Below the pieces are notes generated by a model. That model was not told the DNA's origin and ran no database searches. It saw only the letters and a program-made list of their open reading frames with translations. DNA of 64,000 bases. Origin: Roseovarius aestuarii (GTDB lineage Bacteria; Pseudomonadota; Alphaproteobacteria; Rhodobacterales; Rhodobacteraceae). Numbering within the stretch: position 1 is the stretch's first letter; every line of letters starts with the position of its first letter. Below are positions 1-9,647 of the stretch, in pieces. Made by a program: the position numbers and the translations under genes. The stretch covers positions 1 to 64,000 of the forward strand of contig NZ_JAIMIB010000006.1 in the NCBI RefSeq assembly GCF_019966515.1, in the 5' to 3' direction.

Positions 1-1
1 G

Positions 2-76
2 GTCGCCGGGCAAAGCATCGTCGAGATACACTCCATCACCCCCACAGATATCACAACCGACATCTTCCAATTCTAA
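2..76 (+). CDS. C-terminal end of an upstream gene (partial)
   Basis: An open frame enters from the left window edge and stops at TAA 74-76, giving 24 codons that end in DIFQF. The composition (hydrophobic, Thr/Asp-rich, ending in an aromatic) faintly resembles the C-termini of RTX-type calcium-binding proteins, but this is far too little to name a product. It runs on the same strand as the next gene, 143 bp away. Confidence 0.35.
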   Translation, partial: VAGQSIVEIHSITPTDITTDIFQF

Positions 77-219
77 AAACAATCCGAATAAATTAACCAA
101 ACCAGTGGCAAACAAAATGCAACACTGCCCGTTTTCCGGCATGTCGGCGTTGAAACTTGCGTGACGGTTCGTGACACTGAAAATGCCTATCGGTATGACG
201 GGCAAGAGCAGGTGGATGG

Positions 220-1794
220 ATGGCCGATAAGACAATACATATTCATCTGGGACCGCATAAAACCGGATCCACGGCGATCCAGCGTTCCTTGCGTGAGAAT
301 GCAAAGACACTGAAGACCGGGTTCGGCCTGACCCTGATCAAAACCCGCCTTGTCAGAAAAGCGGCGGGGTTTCTGAACTCGGATCGCTTGCCCGAGGCGG
401 CAGAAACGCTTGGCAAGGTCGCCGGGCTATGTGCAGCTAGGGAGGGTGATTGCGTCATCTCCTGCGAAGACCTGTCCGGTGCGCTGCCCGGGTCGCGGCA
501 AACGCAAGAGATCTACCCGCATCTCTGGCGCAATATTTCCATTCTGGAAGACGCGTTCGATGGGTTCGACCGTCGCTACTATTTCTTTTTGCGCCAACCG
601 GACGATTGGCTCAGAAGCGTCTATGTTCAAAACCTGAAACATCGTCAGAAATTCAGCCGGTTCGAGAAATTTGCCGATTTCTTACAGGTCGATGATCTTT
701 GGGATGCGGTTATTGCCGAACCCGTAGCGGAACTGGGCCGGTCTTTCGTGACGGTCGACTATGCGCAAGACGCAGCCAGGTCCTCGGTAAGGGATCTGCT
801 GGCAGCGGTCGCAGGTTGTGATCGCGACAAGGTTCAGGCCTTGCCAGAGCCGGAGCTAAACCTTTCTCCCGGCGAGACGGATATTGCCCTGATGCAGCAG
901 ATCAATCGCTCCAGCGCCTCGCAGGAGGCCAAGAGACGGGCAAAACTGGCCTTGTTCGAAGCACACGAAACGCCGCCATCTCACGCCGGCACCCCGGTCC
1001 GGTCTGATTGGTTCCAGGCGCCGCAGAAGCCCGAGACATTGCCCGAGGTTCTGGAGCCGTTATGGCAACGAGTCCGAAAGCGTGTTGCGGCGCAGGATCA
1101 ACCCAATCTGATGCCGGATATCGATATCGACCTGAGACCGCTGCGCAATCTTATGGTCGAGGCCGATGGCGATTTTCCGGACGTGAACCGGGATCAGATG
1201 GCCGGTCAAGCCGAAATCCTGATCTATCGCTTTCGCGGCCAGTCCGAGATCTGCTTTCTGCTGGGGCTTGCGATCAGCTATCTGCGCAGGGACACGCCGC
1301 ATACTGCGCAGGCCTCGGCTCTGTTTCAAAGGCTCTGGGCGGAAGAATATGATATCCTGCTGGGTTTTTTGCCCACCCGGTGGCTGATTTCGAGCTTCCA
1401 AACCTTTCTAGATCACGGCGTCAACGCAGATCAGAGGATCATCGGATCAGGCGCGTATTTCTATGCGAACATCCTGAAGGCATATGAGGCCGAACGTGCA
1501 TTCGAAGGCCTGCCGCCGGATGCGGTATATCCCCACAAGCTGCCGCAGACCAAAATGGGCTTCGCCGGGCTGGACCGCTTCAAGCTGGGCGGCTCGGATC
1601 TGATCCTTAACACCAATGCGCTGCTGCTTGAATATTCAGCCAGGGATGACACTGCCGGGCGTGTGGCTCAGGAATTCCTCGCTCGAGCGAGAACCGCACA
1701 GTCGATCTTTTCGCGCATGGATAAAAGCCGGCAAGCCCACGAGATCAACATCAAACAATTCTCAAACTGCTGGAGCTTCTTCCAAAAACCCTAA
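220..1794 (+). CDS. sulfotransferase-like P-loop protein
   Basis: Probably transfers sulfate from PAPS to a carbohydrate or other acceptor; the acceptor is unknown. Residues 7-21 carry the 5'-phosphosulfate loop (HLGPHKTGSTAIQ, a variant Walker A). Residues 120-136 (FFLRQPDDWLRSVYVQ) match the 3'-phosphate binding motif, with R125 and S133. At 524 residues the protein is longer than a bare sulfotransferase domain, and the C-terminal ~270 residues are not recognised. Such proteins are common in Roseobacter genomes, often near surface polysaccharide genes. The ATG at 220 follows a purine-rich stretch (GGTGG). It is convergent with the winged-helix gene at 1819. Family assignment rests on the two motifs only. 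Confidence 0.7.
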   Translation: MADKTIHIHLGPHKTGSTAIQRSLRENAKTLKTGFGLTLIKTRLVRKAAGFLNSDRLPEAAETLGKVAGLCAAREGDCVISCEDLSGALPGSRQTQEIYPHLWRNISILEDAFDGFDRRYYFFLRQPDDWLRSVYVQNLKHRQKFSRFEKFADFLQVDDLWDAVIAEPVAELGRSFVTVDYAQDAARSSVRDLLAAVAGCDRDKVQALPEPELNLSPGETDIALMQQINRSSASQEAKRRAKLALFEAHETPPSHAGTPVRSDWFQAPQKPETLPEVLEPLWQRVRKRVAAQDQPNLMPDIDIDLRPLRNLMVEADGDFPDVNRDQMAGQAEILIYRFRGQSEICFLLGLAISYLRRDTPHTAQASALFQRLWAEEYDILLGFLPTRWLISSFQTFLDHGVNADQRIIGSGAYFYANILKAYEAERAFEGLPPDAVYPHKLPQTKMGFAGLDRFKLGGSDLILNTNALLLEYSARDDTAGRVAQEFLARARTAQSIFSRMDKSRQAHEINIKQFSNCWSFFQKP

Positions 1795-1818
1795 ACGCCA
1801 AAACCGGACAGCACCCAC

Positions 1819-2523
1819 TCAAAGCACCCGTATAACATCCTTATCAATCGCCAGCATATAGCCGCGCCGTGCGATGTTCTTGACCAGAAGTTCACTGACC
1901 AACTGGTTGCCCAGCGTGTCGCGCAACCGCTTGATCCGGGTGGCACCGGCGGCCTCTTCGCAGTCCGTCGCATCACGGCCCGAAATCATCGCCTCGATCT
2001 CGGCGCCCGAGAGAACATCGTCATCCATGCGCGCTTCGGCCAGAATCGATAGGGTTTCCATTGCAGCGTCGGTTAGCTTGAACCCCATATTATTCAGATA
2101 GACGGTCTTTTCCTCGCGGCTGATCAGCAGAGAGCTGACCTGAATGCCCGAGCGTTCAATCTGGGCCATGCGGCGGTTCATGGTGATCAGCATGATCAGA
2201 AACACCAACGCGGCAATCAGAAGAGATGCGGCAAAGACCAGCAGTACAAAGATTACCATCCGGTAGCTGACAAGGGTTTCCGAGAACGCGGTGCCGGAAA
2301 GCGCTAGAATTTCAAGCAGCTTGATCTCGGCATCTGTGGTCAAGGCGTCGTTTTCAACGAAGATACGCTCAACCCTTGCATTGAACGCATTGGCATCGGG
2401 CAGGCTGATAAACAACAAAACGGCGGCAATCGTGAGAATGATAACGACAGCAGCCAGCCCGATGACCACCGCACGGGTGCCCGTGCGGCGCGCGTCAGCG
2501 GCAGAATTCGTCAGTTCGTGCAA
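1819..2523 (-). CDS. membrane-anchored winged-helix protein
   Basis: A predicted inner-membrane protein of 234 residues with two hydrophobic segments (about 17-40 and 89-114) flanking a ~48-residue periplasmic loop. The cytoplasmic C-terminal region (about 148-226) resembles an OmpR/PhoB-type winged helix; TRIKRLRDTLG followed by a GYML wing is the typical ending of that domain. This layout fits ToxR-like one-component membrane regulators, although here the DNA-binding domain is C-terminal. No receiver or kinase domain is seen. It lies just downstream of, and co-directional with, the small secreted gene at 2541, so the pair may be co-transcribed from the 2781-2965 promoter region. The target is unknown. 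Confidence 0.6.
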   Translation of the reverse strand: MHELTNSAADARRTGTRAVVIGLAAVVIILTIAAVLLFISLPDANAFNARVERIFVENDALTTDAEIKLLEILALSGTAFSETLVSYRMVIFVLLVFAASLLIAALVFLIMLITMNRRMAQIERSGIQVSSLLISREEKTVYLNNMGFKLTDAAMETLSILAEARMDDDVLSGAEIEAMISGRDATDCEEAAGATRIKRLRDTLGNQLVSELLVKNIARRGYMLAIDKDVIRVL

Positions 2524-2540
2524 AACGACCCTTCCCGACT

Positions 2541-2780
2541 CTATTGCTTTTTGACCGACAAGACCTTTAGCAGTGTCAGCCCTTGTTTCTTGAGCTTTTT
2601 CTCAAGTTTTCGCGTGACAGCGGCAATGTTACAGTCACCGCCTACCTGCGCAACATCATAGAAAAGTTCAAGCGGGTTATCGCGCTTGGCCTTGTATTCG
2701 ACCGAACAGGCGGCATGCGCGGCCTGACTGCCAAGCGTTAAGGCCGCGACGGCAACGGGTATGATCAGAATGCGTTTCAT
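2541..2780 (-). CDS. small secreted protein
   Basis: 79 residues. Residues 1-23 form a Sec signal peptide (MKRILIIPVAVAALTL then AHA-A), leaving a ~56-residue mature protein with two cysteines (in ACSVEY and GDCNIA) that could form a disulfide. The C-terminus is Lys-rich (KLEKKLKKQG). I do not recognise the family. It is divergent from the His-rich secreted protein at 2966, and both could be controlled from the shared 185-bp spacer with its inverted repeat. Confidence 0.6.
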   Translation of the reverse strand: MKRILIIPVAVAALTLGSQAAHAACSVEYKAKRDNPLELFYDVAQVGGDCNIAAVTRKLEKKLKKQGLTLLKVLSVKKQ

Positions 2781-2810
2781 GGCACAAACATGCGCGACCG
2801 GCCGCAGCTA

Positions 2811-2860
2811 TTCAATAACATCAGTGCCGAAATGGTCCTGAAAATGGCTGTTATTGGATA
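2811..2860. promoter_or_regulatory. inverted repeat in divergent promoter region
   Basis: ATTCAATAACA at 2811-2821 is the inverted counterpart of TGTTATTGGAT at 2850-2860 (10 of 11 positions match). The two half sites are 39 bp apart and lie between the divergent small secreted gene (2541-2780) and His-rich gene (2966-3538). This is a plausible operator; the nearby membrane winged-helix protein is an obvious but unproven candidate binder. Confidence 0.35.
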
Positions 2861-2965
2861 ACATTGTTTCGATATTGCCTGTCTTACACCTCAAGACCCA
2901 TCCTCTGTTCATCACAACGCTGCCTGAGATGGGCATGCCATGCCGATTAGAGGAAAGGACAACCC

Positions 2966-3538
2966 ATGATGTATCGTAAATTCATAGCCATTATTCTGGG
3001 GCTTTCGGTCGCGATTGCGGGTCTGAGCGCCGCCCCGGCCCGCGCAGGTGACCGGGACCTTCTCAAGATTCTGGGGGGTGTCGCCGCGGTCGCAATCATC
3101 GGCTCGGCCATCGCCAACGCCAAGGATCGCGACGATCATGTCACACGAAACAATTACTACTACAATAAAAAGCCGCGGGTCGGCCATCGGCACGGCCACA
3201 GGCACCATACCAAACATCGCTACCACAAATATGGCCACAAAAAACATGACCATGGCTACAAACACCGCAGCAAGCATCACAACGGCCATTTTGCGCGTCC
3301 CTTGCCGAAACGCGTTCAGCGCAAAGTACTTCCCGCCTCTTGCCGGGTTCAGGCATATAATGAGCGGGGTCGGTTCGTGGCATTTAGTGATTGGTGCCTT
3401 GATCGCAAATTCCGGTATGCCAACGCGTTGCCAAGACGCTGCGCCACCGGTGCACATGTACAGCGGCACAATCGGCGCACCCTCGTTTACAGCCAACGTT
3501 GCCTCAGCCGTCAGGGATATGCAGTGGCCCAGTATTGA
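2966..3538 (+). CDS. His-rich secreted protein
   Basis: 190 residues. A Sec signal peptide ends near ARA-G (residues 25-28), followed by a hydrophobic stretch (about 35-50) that could anchor the protein. Residues 74-108 contain 14 histidines in 35 positions, with Lys, Arg, Gly and Tyr between them. The C-terminal part has four spaced cysteines in Arg-rich context (ASCRVQ, DWCLDR, RRCATG, QRCLSR). Similar His-rich/Cys-containing exported proteins occur in Rhodobacteraceae without a defined function. Metal binding in the periplasm is inferred from the histidines. A clear terminator follows at 3561. Confidence 0.6.
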   Translation: MMYRKFIAIILGLSVAIAGLSAAPARAGDRDLLKILGGVAAVAIIGSAIANAKDRDDHVTRNNYYYNKKPRVGHRHGHRHHTKHRYHKYGHKKHDHGYKHRSKHHNGHFARPLPKRVQRKVLPASCRVQAYNERGRFVAFSDWCLDRKFRYANALPRRCATGAHVQRHNRRTLVYSQRCLSRQGYAVAQY

Positions 3539-3560
3539 TCAGTTGATTGTATCTGGCCGA

Positions 3561-3587
3561 AGGGGAAGGGTTCTGCCCTTCCCTTTT
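3561..3587 (+). terminator. rho-independent terminator
   Basis: The 8-bp perfect stem GGGAAGGG (3563-3570) / CCCTTCCC (3576-3583) has loop TTCTG and is followed by TTTT. It sits 22 bp after the His-rich gene and before rnhB. Confidence 0.8.
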
Positions 3588-3620
3588 GCATTGGGGGCAT
3601 AGTTGTGATTTCTGGGCCCC

Positions 3621-4244
3621 ATGACGGAACCTGATTACTCTTATGAACAGCACGCGCATGAGAGCGGCGCCCGGTTTGTCGCCGGGGTTGACGAGGTCGG
3701 GCGCGGGCCGCTTGCCGGGCCGGTGACCGCTGCCGCTGTCATCCTCGATCCGCAGAACATTCCCGACGGTCTGCAAGATTCAAAGCAGCTGACTGCGAAG
3801 CGACGTAAAGTATTGAGTGATCTACTGCAGGGGTGCGCGGATGTGTCGATCGGTCATGCGGATGTGGATGAAATCGATGACATAAACATACTCCGCGCGT
3901 CGCACTTGGCGATGCAACGGGCGCTGGCCGGGCTGCGCCAGGTACCCGATCTGGCGTTGATAGACGGCAACATGATCCCCAGAGGTCTGAACGTCCCATC
4001 GCAGACAATCATCAAGGGAGACACGATTTCACTGTCGATTGCAGCGGCCTCGATTGTTGCGAAAGTCGCCCGCGATCAGATCATGTGGGATTTGGCGCAA
4101 CAGTATCCGGGTTATGGGTGGGAAACGAACGCAGGTTACCCGACCAAAAGCCACAAAGCGGCGCTTCGAAATCTTGGGATAACCCCACACCATAGACGTT
4201 CCTTCAAACCCGTCCACAACATCTTGTATCAAGAGAATAACTAA
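3621..4244 (+). CDS. rnhB: ribonuclease HII
   Basis: Removes RNA from RNA-DNA hybrids, including single misincorporated ribonucleotides. The 207-residue length is normal. The N-terminal motif GVDEVGRGPLAGPV contains the catalytic Asp-Glu pair. ALIDGN supplies another acidic residue, and SIAAASIVAKVARD is the conserved RNase HII helix. The gene is followed by ccrM, and the spacer carries three GANTC sites. Start ATG 3621 is chosen because it gives a standard N-terminus. Confidence 0.95.
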   Translation: MTEPDYSYEQHAHESGARFVAGVDEVGRGPLAGPVTAAAVILDPQNIPDGLQDSKQLTAKRRKVLSDLLQGCADVSIGHADVDEIDDINILRASHLAMQRALAGLRQVPDLALIDGNMIPRGLNVPSQTIIKGDTISLSIAAASIVAKVARDQIMWDLAQQYPGYGWETNAGYPTKSHKAALRNLGITPHHRRSFKPVHNILYQENN

Positions 4245-4250
4245 GCATTT

Positions 4251-4289
4251 GATTCAAAAAAGAAATTGACGGCGAATCAGCTTTGACTC
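4251..4289 (+). promoter_or_regulatory. cluster of three GANTC sites upstream of ccrM
   Basis: GATTC at 4251, GAATC at 4274 and GACTC at 4285 all lie within 39 bp, 54-92 bp before the ccrM start. GANTC is the target of CcrM itself. In Caulobacter, GANTC sites in the ccrM promoter region affect its expression according to methylation state. Autoregulation here is inferred from that precedent. Confidence 0.5.
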
Positions 4290-4297
4290 ATCTTTGA

Positions 4298-5449
<1,152 letters not shown>

Positions 5450-5507
5450 CATAACCAACCACCACCGCCGGTGCCTGCGGTCTGACTTCCGCAAGCACTA
5501 TCTACCT

Positions 5508-5535
5508 GCCCCGCCATTTTGGCGGGGCCTTTTCA
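5508..5535. terminator. terminator between convergent ccrM and response regulator
   Basis: Perfect 8-bp stem GCCCCGCC (5508-5515) / GGCGGGGC (5521-5528), loop ATTTT, then CTTTTC on the + strand. It ends ccrM and could serve both strands. Confidence 0.8.
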
Positions 5536-5565
5536 TTATGCGGCGTATGTGCGGGGCGCCTGTTC

Positions 5566-5967
5566 TTACGAGGCGTGCGTTTGGCCGACCGTTCGGGACC
5601 TACGCTTGAACACCTGCGATAGCTTTGCCTGCGGCTGATCATTTTTGTCGATAACCCGCAATCCGGCGGCCTTGGCCTTCGCCCACATGAAAGGCGAGGG
5701 CCAACCGGAAACAATAACGATCGACGTGTTGCGGTATTTCGGCTCGTCTGCCAATTCCTGTGCAAAGTCAGCGCCGTTACCATCCGGAAGGCTGTTATCG
5801 CATAGGATGATGGAATAGCGCTTTGCTGTCAGGAAATGGCGCGCCTCATCCAGCGTGTCTGCAACGTCTACGGCCGCATCAACCCCCGCACTTGCGATCG
5901 CGCGTTTGATCATCAGCTGATCGTGCTGGCTGTCTTCAATTACGAGGCATCTCAATTGTCGGGTCAT
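5566..5967 (-). CDS. single-domain response regulator (CheY-like)
   Basis: A 133-residue receiver domain with no output domain. Residues E11-D12 form the acidic pocket, D57 in LCDNSLPDG is the phosphoacceptor, S87 (IVSG) is the switch Ser/Thr, and K108 (IDKND) is the conserved lysine. It would act by protein-protein contact within a phosphorelay; no histidine kinase is nearby. I chose the ATG at 5967 over an upstream in-frame start at 6024 because the receiver fold begins right there (MTRQLRCLVIED). Confidence 0.8.
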   Translation of the reverse strand: MTRQLRCLVIEDSQHDQLMIKRAIASAGVDAAVDVADTLDEARHFLTAKRYSIILCDNSLPDGNGADFAQELADEPKYRNTSIVIVSGWPSPFMWAKAKAAGLRVIDKNDQPQAKLSQVFKRRSRTVGQTHAS

Positions 5968-6126
5968 ATGTTTCCGTTCGCCGGTCCTGGTGGCTTCTGA
6001 TCGCGCAGGGCGAAACTGCCACAAAGGATTTAATCAAGATTTAAATATCGAATTCGAGCTAAATGTCGCCTTGGTCGCACCGGGTCTGAATTCTGAAGGC
6101 GGTGGTGCCACAGTTGTTTGGCTGGC

Positions 6127-7266
6127 TTATCGCGGCAGAGGGTTCTGTGCCTTGTTGTAAGGCTTCCAGTTGGTGATCTCGGGATAATATGTTTTCCGCC
6201 AGTGCCGCACGCGAGGATTCATGACCTGACGCCAAAGCGGTGGCACCATCGCGGCCATCGTCATTAGCGGGTAGCCATAGGGCAATTGCGGCGCGTCACT
6301 TTCAGCGTAGGTCTGCAGCAAGGGAAAACGGCGGTCGGGCTTGTAGTGATGATCGGAATGGCGCTGCAGATTGATCAAAAGCCAGTTTGACGCCTTATGC
6401 GCGGCATTCCAGCTATGGCGCGGCTTGACGTGCTCATACTTACCGTCGCCCAGGTGTTTGCGGGTCAGTCCGTAATGTTCGATATAGTTCACCAGTTCTA
6501 GCTGCCAGATGGCGACGAAGGCCTGCCAGATAAACAGCATAAGCCCTGTCCACCCGCCAAGAAGTGCTGCCAACAGCAACATGCTGCCCTGCAACGCCCA
6601 ATAGCGCAGAAACGGATTTCTACGGTCGGTCCAAGCAAGACCCTTGCGCGCCAGCATGTCCTTTTCTGCCCGAAAGGCGGATCTCAATGATCCCATCAGC
6701 ACCCGGGGGAAGAAGCGGAAAAAGCCTTCATTGTATCGGGCAGTTACCGGATCGCGGGGCGTGCCGACATGGCGGTGATGCACCAGCAGGTGTTCAGAAC
6801 GGAAATGCGAATACAGCACCATCGCCAGAAGCAGGTCGCCCAGCAAACGCTCGCGCCGGTCTTTCTGGTGCATCAACTCGTGGCTATAATTGATCCCGAT
6901 CGTGCCGGTCACGACGCCCACACCGAAGAAAAGACAGATGGTTTCGATGGGCGACAGATGTGCGTCTCCCGGACCATTGGCGTACCAGATAACCCAGAAA
7001 AGCAGCACAAACTGCAATGGCGGCCAGATCAGCGTAATCGCCCGATACCATTTCAGCTGTTCATCCGACGTCTCCGGATCGGTGTTTTCAAGGTTGAGGC
7101 CAAGCGCCGCGTCGAGGATCGTGAACAAAAACCAGGTGACGATTGGTAAGAGCACAATGCTCCATCCCCCCTGCGTCGCACTGATCAGGGCGACCGGGAT
7201 CAGCAGAAGCGACATCCAGAAAGGCAGGGCACGTTGAATACTGGCAACCGGTTGGGAGTTTGTCAT
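6127..7266 (-). CDS. alkB: alkane 1-monooxygenase, AlkB family
   Basis: Membrane di-iron enzyme that hydroxylates the terminal carbon of medium-chain alkanes, taking electrons from rubredoxin. All diagnostic motifs are present in 379 residues: HELMH (129-133), EHLLVHH (158-164), NYIEHYGL (260-267) and LQRHSDHHYKPDR (300-312), which together supply the histidine cluster. About six hydrophobic segments flank them. No rubredoxin or rubredoxin reductase gene is adjacent, so electron donors must come from elsewhere. Upstream genes on this strand (mutY) are unrelated. The start at 7266 follows a short A/G-rich stretch. Confidence 0.93.
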   Translation of the reverse strand: MTNSQPVASIQRALPFWMSLLLIPVALISATQGGWSIVLLPIVTWFLFTILDAALGLNLENTDPETSDEQLKWYRAITLIWPPLQFVLLFWVIWYANGPGDAHLSPIETICLFFGVGVVTGTIGINYSHELMHQKDRRERLLGDLLLAMVLYSHFRSEHLLVHHRHVGTPRDPVTARYNEGFFRFFPRVLMGSLRSAFRAEKDMLARKGLAWTDRRNPFLRYWALQGSMLLLAALLGGWTGLMLFIWQAFVAIWQLELVNYIEHYGLTRKHLGDGKYEHVKPRHSWNAAHKASNWLLINLQRHSDHHYKPDRRFPLLQTYAESDAPQLPYGYPLMTMAAMVPPLWRQVMNPRVRHWRKTYYPEITNWKPYNKAQNPLPR

Positions 7267-7305
7267 CGCAAGTGGTCCGACGAATTAAAGGCTCTGGTGT
7301 TATAT

Positions 7306-8367
7306 CTAGCCTATTTTTGTAAACGCACCATGTGCCAGGTCGAAAACCTTGCGCATGACGGTGGGTAACTCTGACGGTTTGAAACGCTGCCGGGGTATGA
7401 ATTCGCCGATTTCAGGATCAACGGGCCCGTTGATGATGGTCACGTCTATGCGCAGCCGCAGGTGGAAATGGGTGAAGGTGTGGCGCGCTTCGTCAGGCAG
7501 TGTTTGCCAGTTGGCCTGTAGCGGCGGTGCGGGCGCGGGCGCCTCGGACCAGTCGCTGCCGGGCCAGCCCAGCATGCCGCCCAACAGGCCCTTGTCGGGG
7601 CGCCGTTCCAACAGCCAGGCACCGTCATCTCGGCGAACCACATAGGCGATCCCAAGGCGCGTCGGTTTTTCCTTTTTCGGCAGCTTGCGGGGTAGGTCGG
7701 ATTGGGTGTCCGCGGCGCGGGCGCGGCAGGGTGTGTGCCAGGGACAGATGCCGCAGGCGGGGGATTTCGGCGTACAGATCGTGGCCCCCAGATCCATGAC
7801 CGCCTGTGCATAGTCGCCGGGGCGGTTATCGGGGGTAAGTGCGGTCGCCACCTCGGTCAGCTCGGGTTTCGCCGTGGGCAGCGGTGTGTGGATGTCATAG
7901 AGCCGCGCCATCACTCGCTCGACATTGCCATCGACGACGGTTTCGGCCCGATCAAAGGCAATGGCAGATATGGCGGCGGCGGTATATGGGCCGATGCCCG
8001 GCAGCTTGAGCAGAGCGTCACACGCGTCAGGAAAGATGCCGCCGTGTTCGTTGGCAACGACGCGGGCGCATTTCAGCAGGTTGCGTGCGCGCGCATAATA
8101 TCCCAGCCCGGCCCATTCCCCCATCACATCGCCATCGTCGGCAGCGGCCAGCGCCTGCACATCGGGCCAGCGGCTGGTAAATCGTTCGAAATAGGATTTG
8201 ACCGTCGCGACAGTGGTTTGCTGCAACATCACCTCTGAGAGCCAGATGCGATAGGGATCGGGCCTGACACCTGCCGCACGGTCCGCCGGTCCGACCCGCC
8301 ACGGCATCACCCGAGCATGCCGGTCGTACCAGTGCAGCAGGTCATCGGGATTGGCGATTTCACGCAT
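7306..8367 (-). CDS. mutY: A/G-specific adenine glycosylase
   Basis: Removes adenine mispaired with 8-oxoguanine. SEVMLQQTTV and EWAGLGYYARARN are MutY signatures. LPGIGPYTAAA is the helix-hairpin-helix, followed by VDGNVERVMARL with the catalytic Asp. The iron-sulfur loop has the canonical C-x6-C-x2-C-x5-C spacing (CTPKSPACGICPWHTPC). The C-terminal NUDIX-like domain that senses 8-oxoG is present. The gene is divergent from the DciA-like gene at 8448, sharing an 80-bp promoter region. Confidence 0.95.
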   Translation of the reverse strand: MREIANPDDLLHWYDRHARVMPWRVGPADRAAGVRPDPYRIWLSEVMLQQTTVATVKSYFERFTSRWPDVQALAAADDGDVMGEWAGLGYYARARNLLKCARVVANEHGGIFPDACDALLKLPGIGPYTAAAISAIAFDRAETVVDGNVERVMARLYDIHTPLPTAKPELTEVATALTPDNRPGDYAQAVMDLGATICTPKSPACGICPWHTPCRARAADTQSDLPRKLPKKEKPTRLGIAYVVRRDDGAWLLERRPDKGLLGGMLGWPGSDWSEAPAPAPPLQANWQTLPDEARHTFTHFHLRLRIDVTIINGPVDPEIGEFIPRQRFKPSELPTVMRKVFDLAHGAFTKIG

Positions 8368-8447
8368 TCTTTATCTGACCACGTCATTAGGGGCTGGTAT
8401 GCCCTGTCACATGCCTTAAATTGAAGGCTGAGTACAGGAGGTCAGCT

Positions 8448-8957
8448 ATGGCAGAGCGCAAAGCCACGACACGCGGGTTCACCCGCACCTCGTCGTTGCT
8501 GCAAAAGCGCATCCGGCGTGCATCGGAAAGCCGTGGTTTTTCCGAATCCCGCCTGCTGACCCACTGGGTCGAGATCGTAGGTGCCGATCTGGCTGAGATT
8601 GCCCGGCCGGTTAATGTCAGCTACGGACGGCAGGGGCTGGGGGCTTCCCTGACGGTTCTGACCACGGGCGCACAGGCACCGATCCTTGAGATGCAAAAAG
8701 AAAAGCTGCGTGAAAAGGTGAACGCCGTTTACGGCTACAACGCGATTTCGCGTGTGCGCATCACCCAGACGGCGCCAACCGGATTTGCTGATGGCCAGGC
8801 AAGCTTTGATCATCGCACCAAGCAGACGATGCCCGCAGTGCCTGATCCGGCCGCACAGCAAAGGGCGGAACAATTGGCCGCACCGGTAGGCGACACATCT
8901 TTGCGCAAAGCCCTTGAAGCACTGGGTCAGAACGTTCTATCCAAACACAAACATTGA
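8448..8957 (+). CDS. DUF721/DciA-like protein
   Basis: DUF721 proteins include DciA, the ancestral loader of the replicative helicase in bacteria lacking DnaC. This 169-residue protein has the domain at about 15-95 (SRLLTHWVEIVGADLAEIARPV and following), with a longer Ala/Gln-rich tail. The ATG at 8448 is preceded by AGGAGGT at the right distance, so it is preferred to an in-frame TTG at 8421. Its neighbours mutY and a DsbA-like gene are the usual Rhodobacteraceae setting. A direct role in helicase loading is inferred. Confidence 0.75.
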   Translation: MAERKATTRGFTRTSSLLQKRIRRASESRGFSESRLLTHWVEIVGADLAEIARPVNVSYGRQGLGASLTVLTTGAQAPILEMQKEKLREKVNAVYGYNAISRVRITQTAPTGFADGQASFDHRTKQTMPAVPDPAAQQRAEQLAAPVGDTSLRKALEALGQNVLSKHKH

Positions 8958-8975
8958 TCACCGGAGGTGAGCTTG

Positions 8976-9647
8976 ATGAAACGACTTTTCGTATTTGGGG
9001 CCGTGGGCCTGGCTGTTGCCGCAGGGGCCGCTTTCTGGCTGAACGGGTCGCAAACCACCAGTGTCAGCAATCTGCCGCTGGGCGCCGTCAACGCACAGGA
9101 AGCCGCCGAGATTGATACCTCGTCTGTCGTGGAGATGTCGTTGGGTGCCGAGGATGCCAAGGTGACGGTGGTGGAATATGCTTCGTTCACCTGCCCGCAT
9201 TGCGCCAATTTCCACAAGGGTCCCTTCAAGCAGCTCAAGGCGGATTACATTGACAGTGATCAGATTCAGTTCATTTACCGCGACGTCTATTTCGACCGCT
9301 TCGGATTGTGGGCGTCGATGGTCGCACGCTGCGGCGGGGAAGAACGTTTTTTCGGCATCTCCGACATGCTCTACAATCAGCAGAAAGATTGGATTGGTGG
9401 TGGAGAACCGGGCGAAATCTCGGCTAATCTGCGCAAAATCGGCAAAGTTGCCGGGCTTGGCGCGGATCAGATCGAAGCTTGCCTGAATGATAGTGACAAG
9501 GCCAAGACGCTTGTCGCCTGGTTTAAGGAAAACGCCGAGGCCGATCAGATCCAATCGACACCGACACTGGTCATCAACGGCGAAAAATATTCGAACATGG
9601 GTTATGGCGATCTGAAAGCCATCATCGACGAAAAGCTGGCCGAGTAA
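8976..9647 (+). CDS. DsbA-family thiol:disulfide protein
   Basis: Periplasmic thioredoxin-fold oxidoreductase, probably membrane-tethered. Residues 4-22 are a signal or anchor helix, CPHC (73-76) is the active site, and TPTLVINGE near the C-terminus has the cis-proline. The 223-residue length and overall plan match the DsbA family proteins of alphaproteobacteria. I chose ATG 8976, eight bases after CCGGAGG; an upstream GTG (8967) overlaps that ribosome binding site. Its stop overlaps the next gene's ATG by one base, so the two are likely coupled. Confidence 0.85.
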   Translation: MKRLFVFGAVGLAVAAGAAFWLNGSQTTSVSNLPLGAVNAQEAAEIDTSSVVEMSLGAEDAKVTVVEYASFTCPHCANFHKGPFKQLKADYIDSDQIQFIYRDVYFDRFGLWASMVARCGGEERFFGISDMLYNQQKDWIGGGEPGEISANLRKIGKVAGLGADQIEACLNDSDKAKTLVAWFKENAEADQIQSTPTLVINGEKYSNMGYGDLKAIIDEKLAE

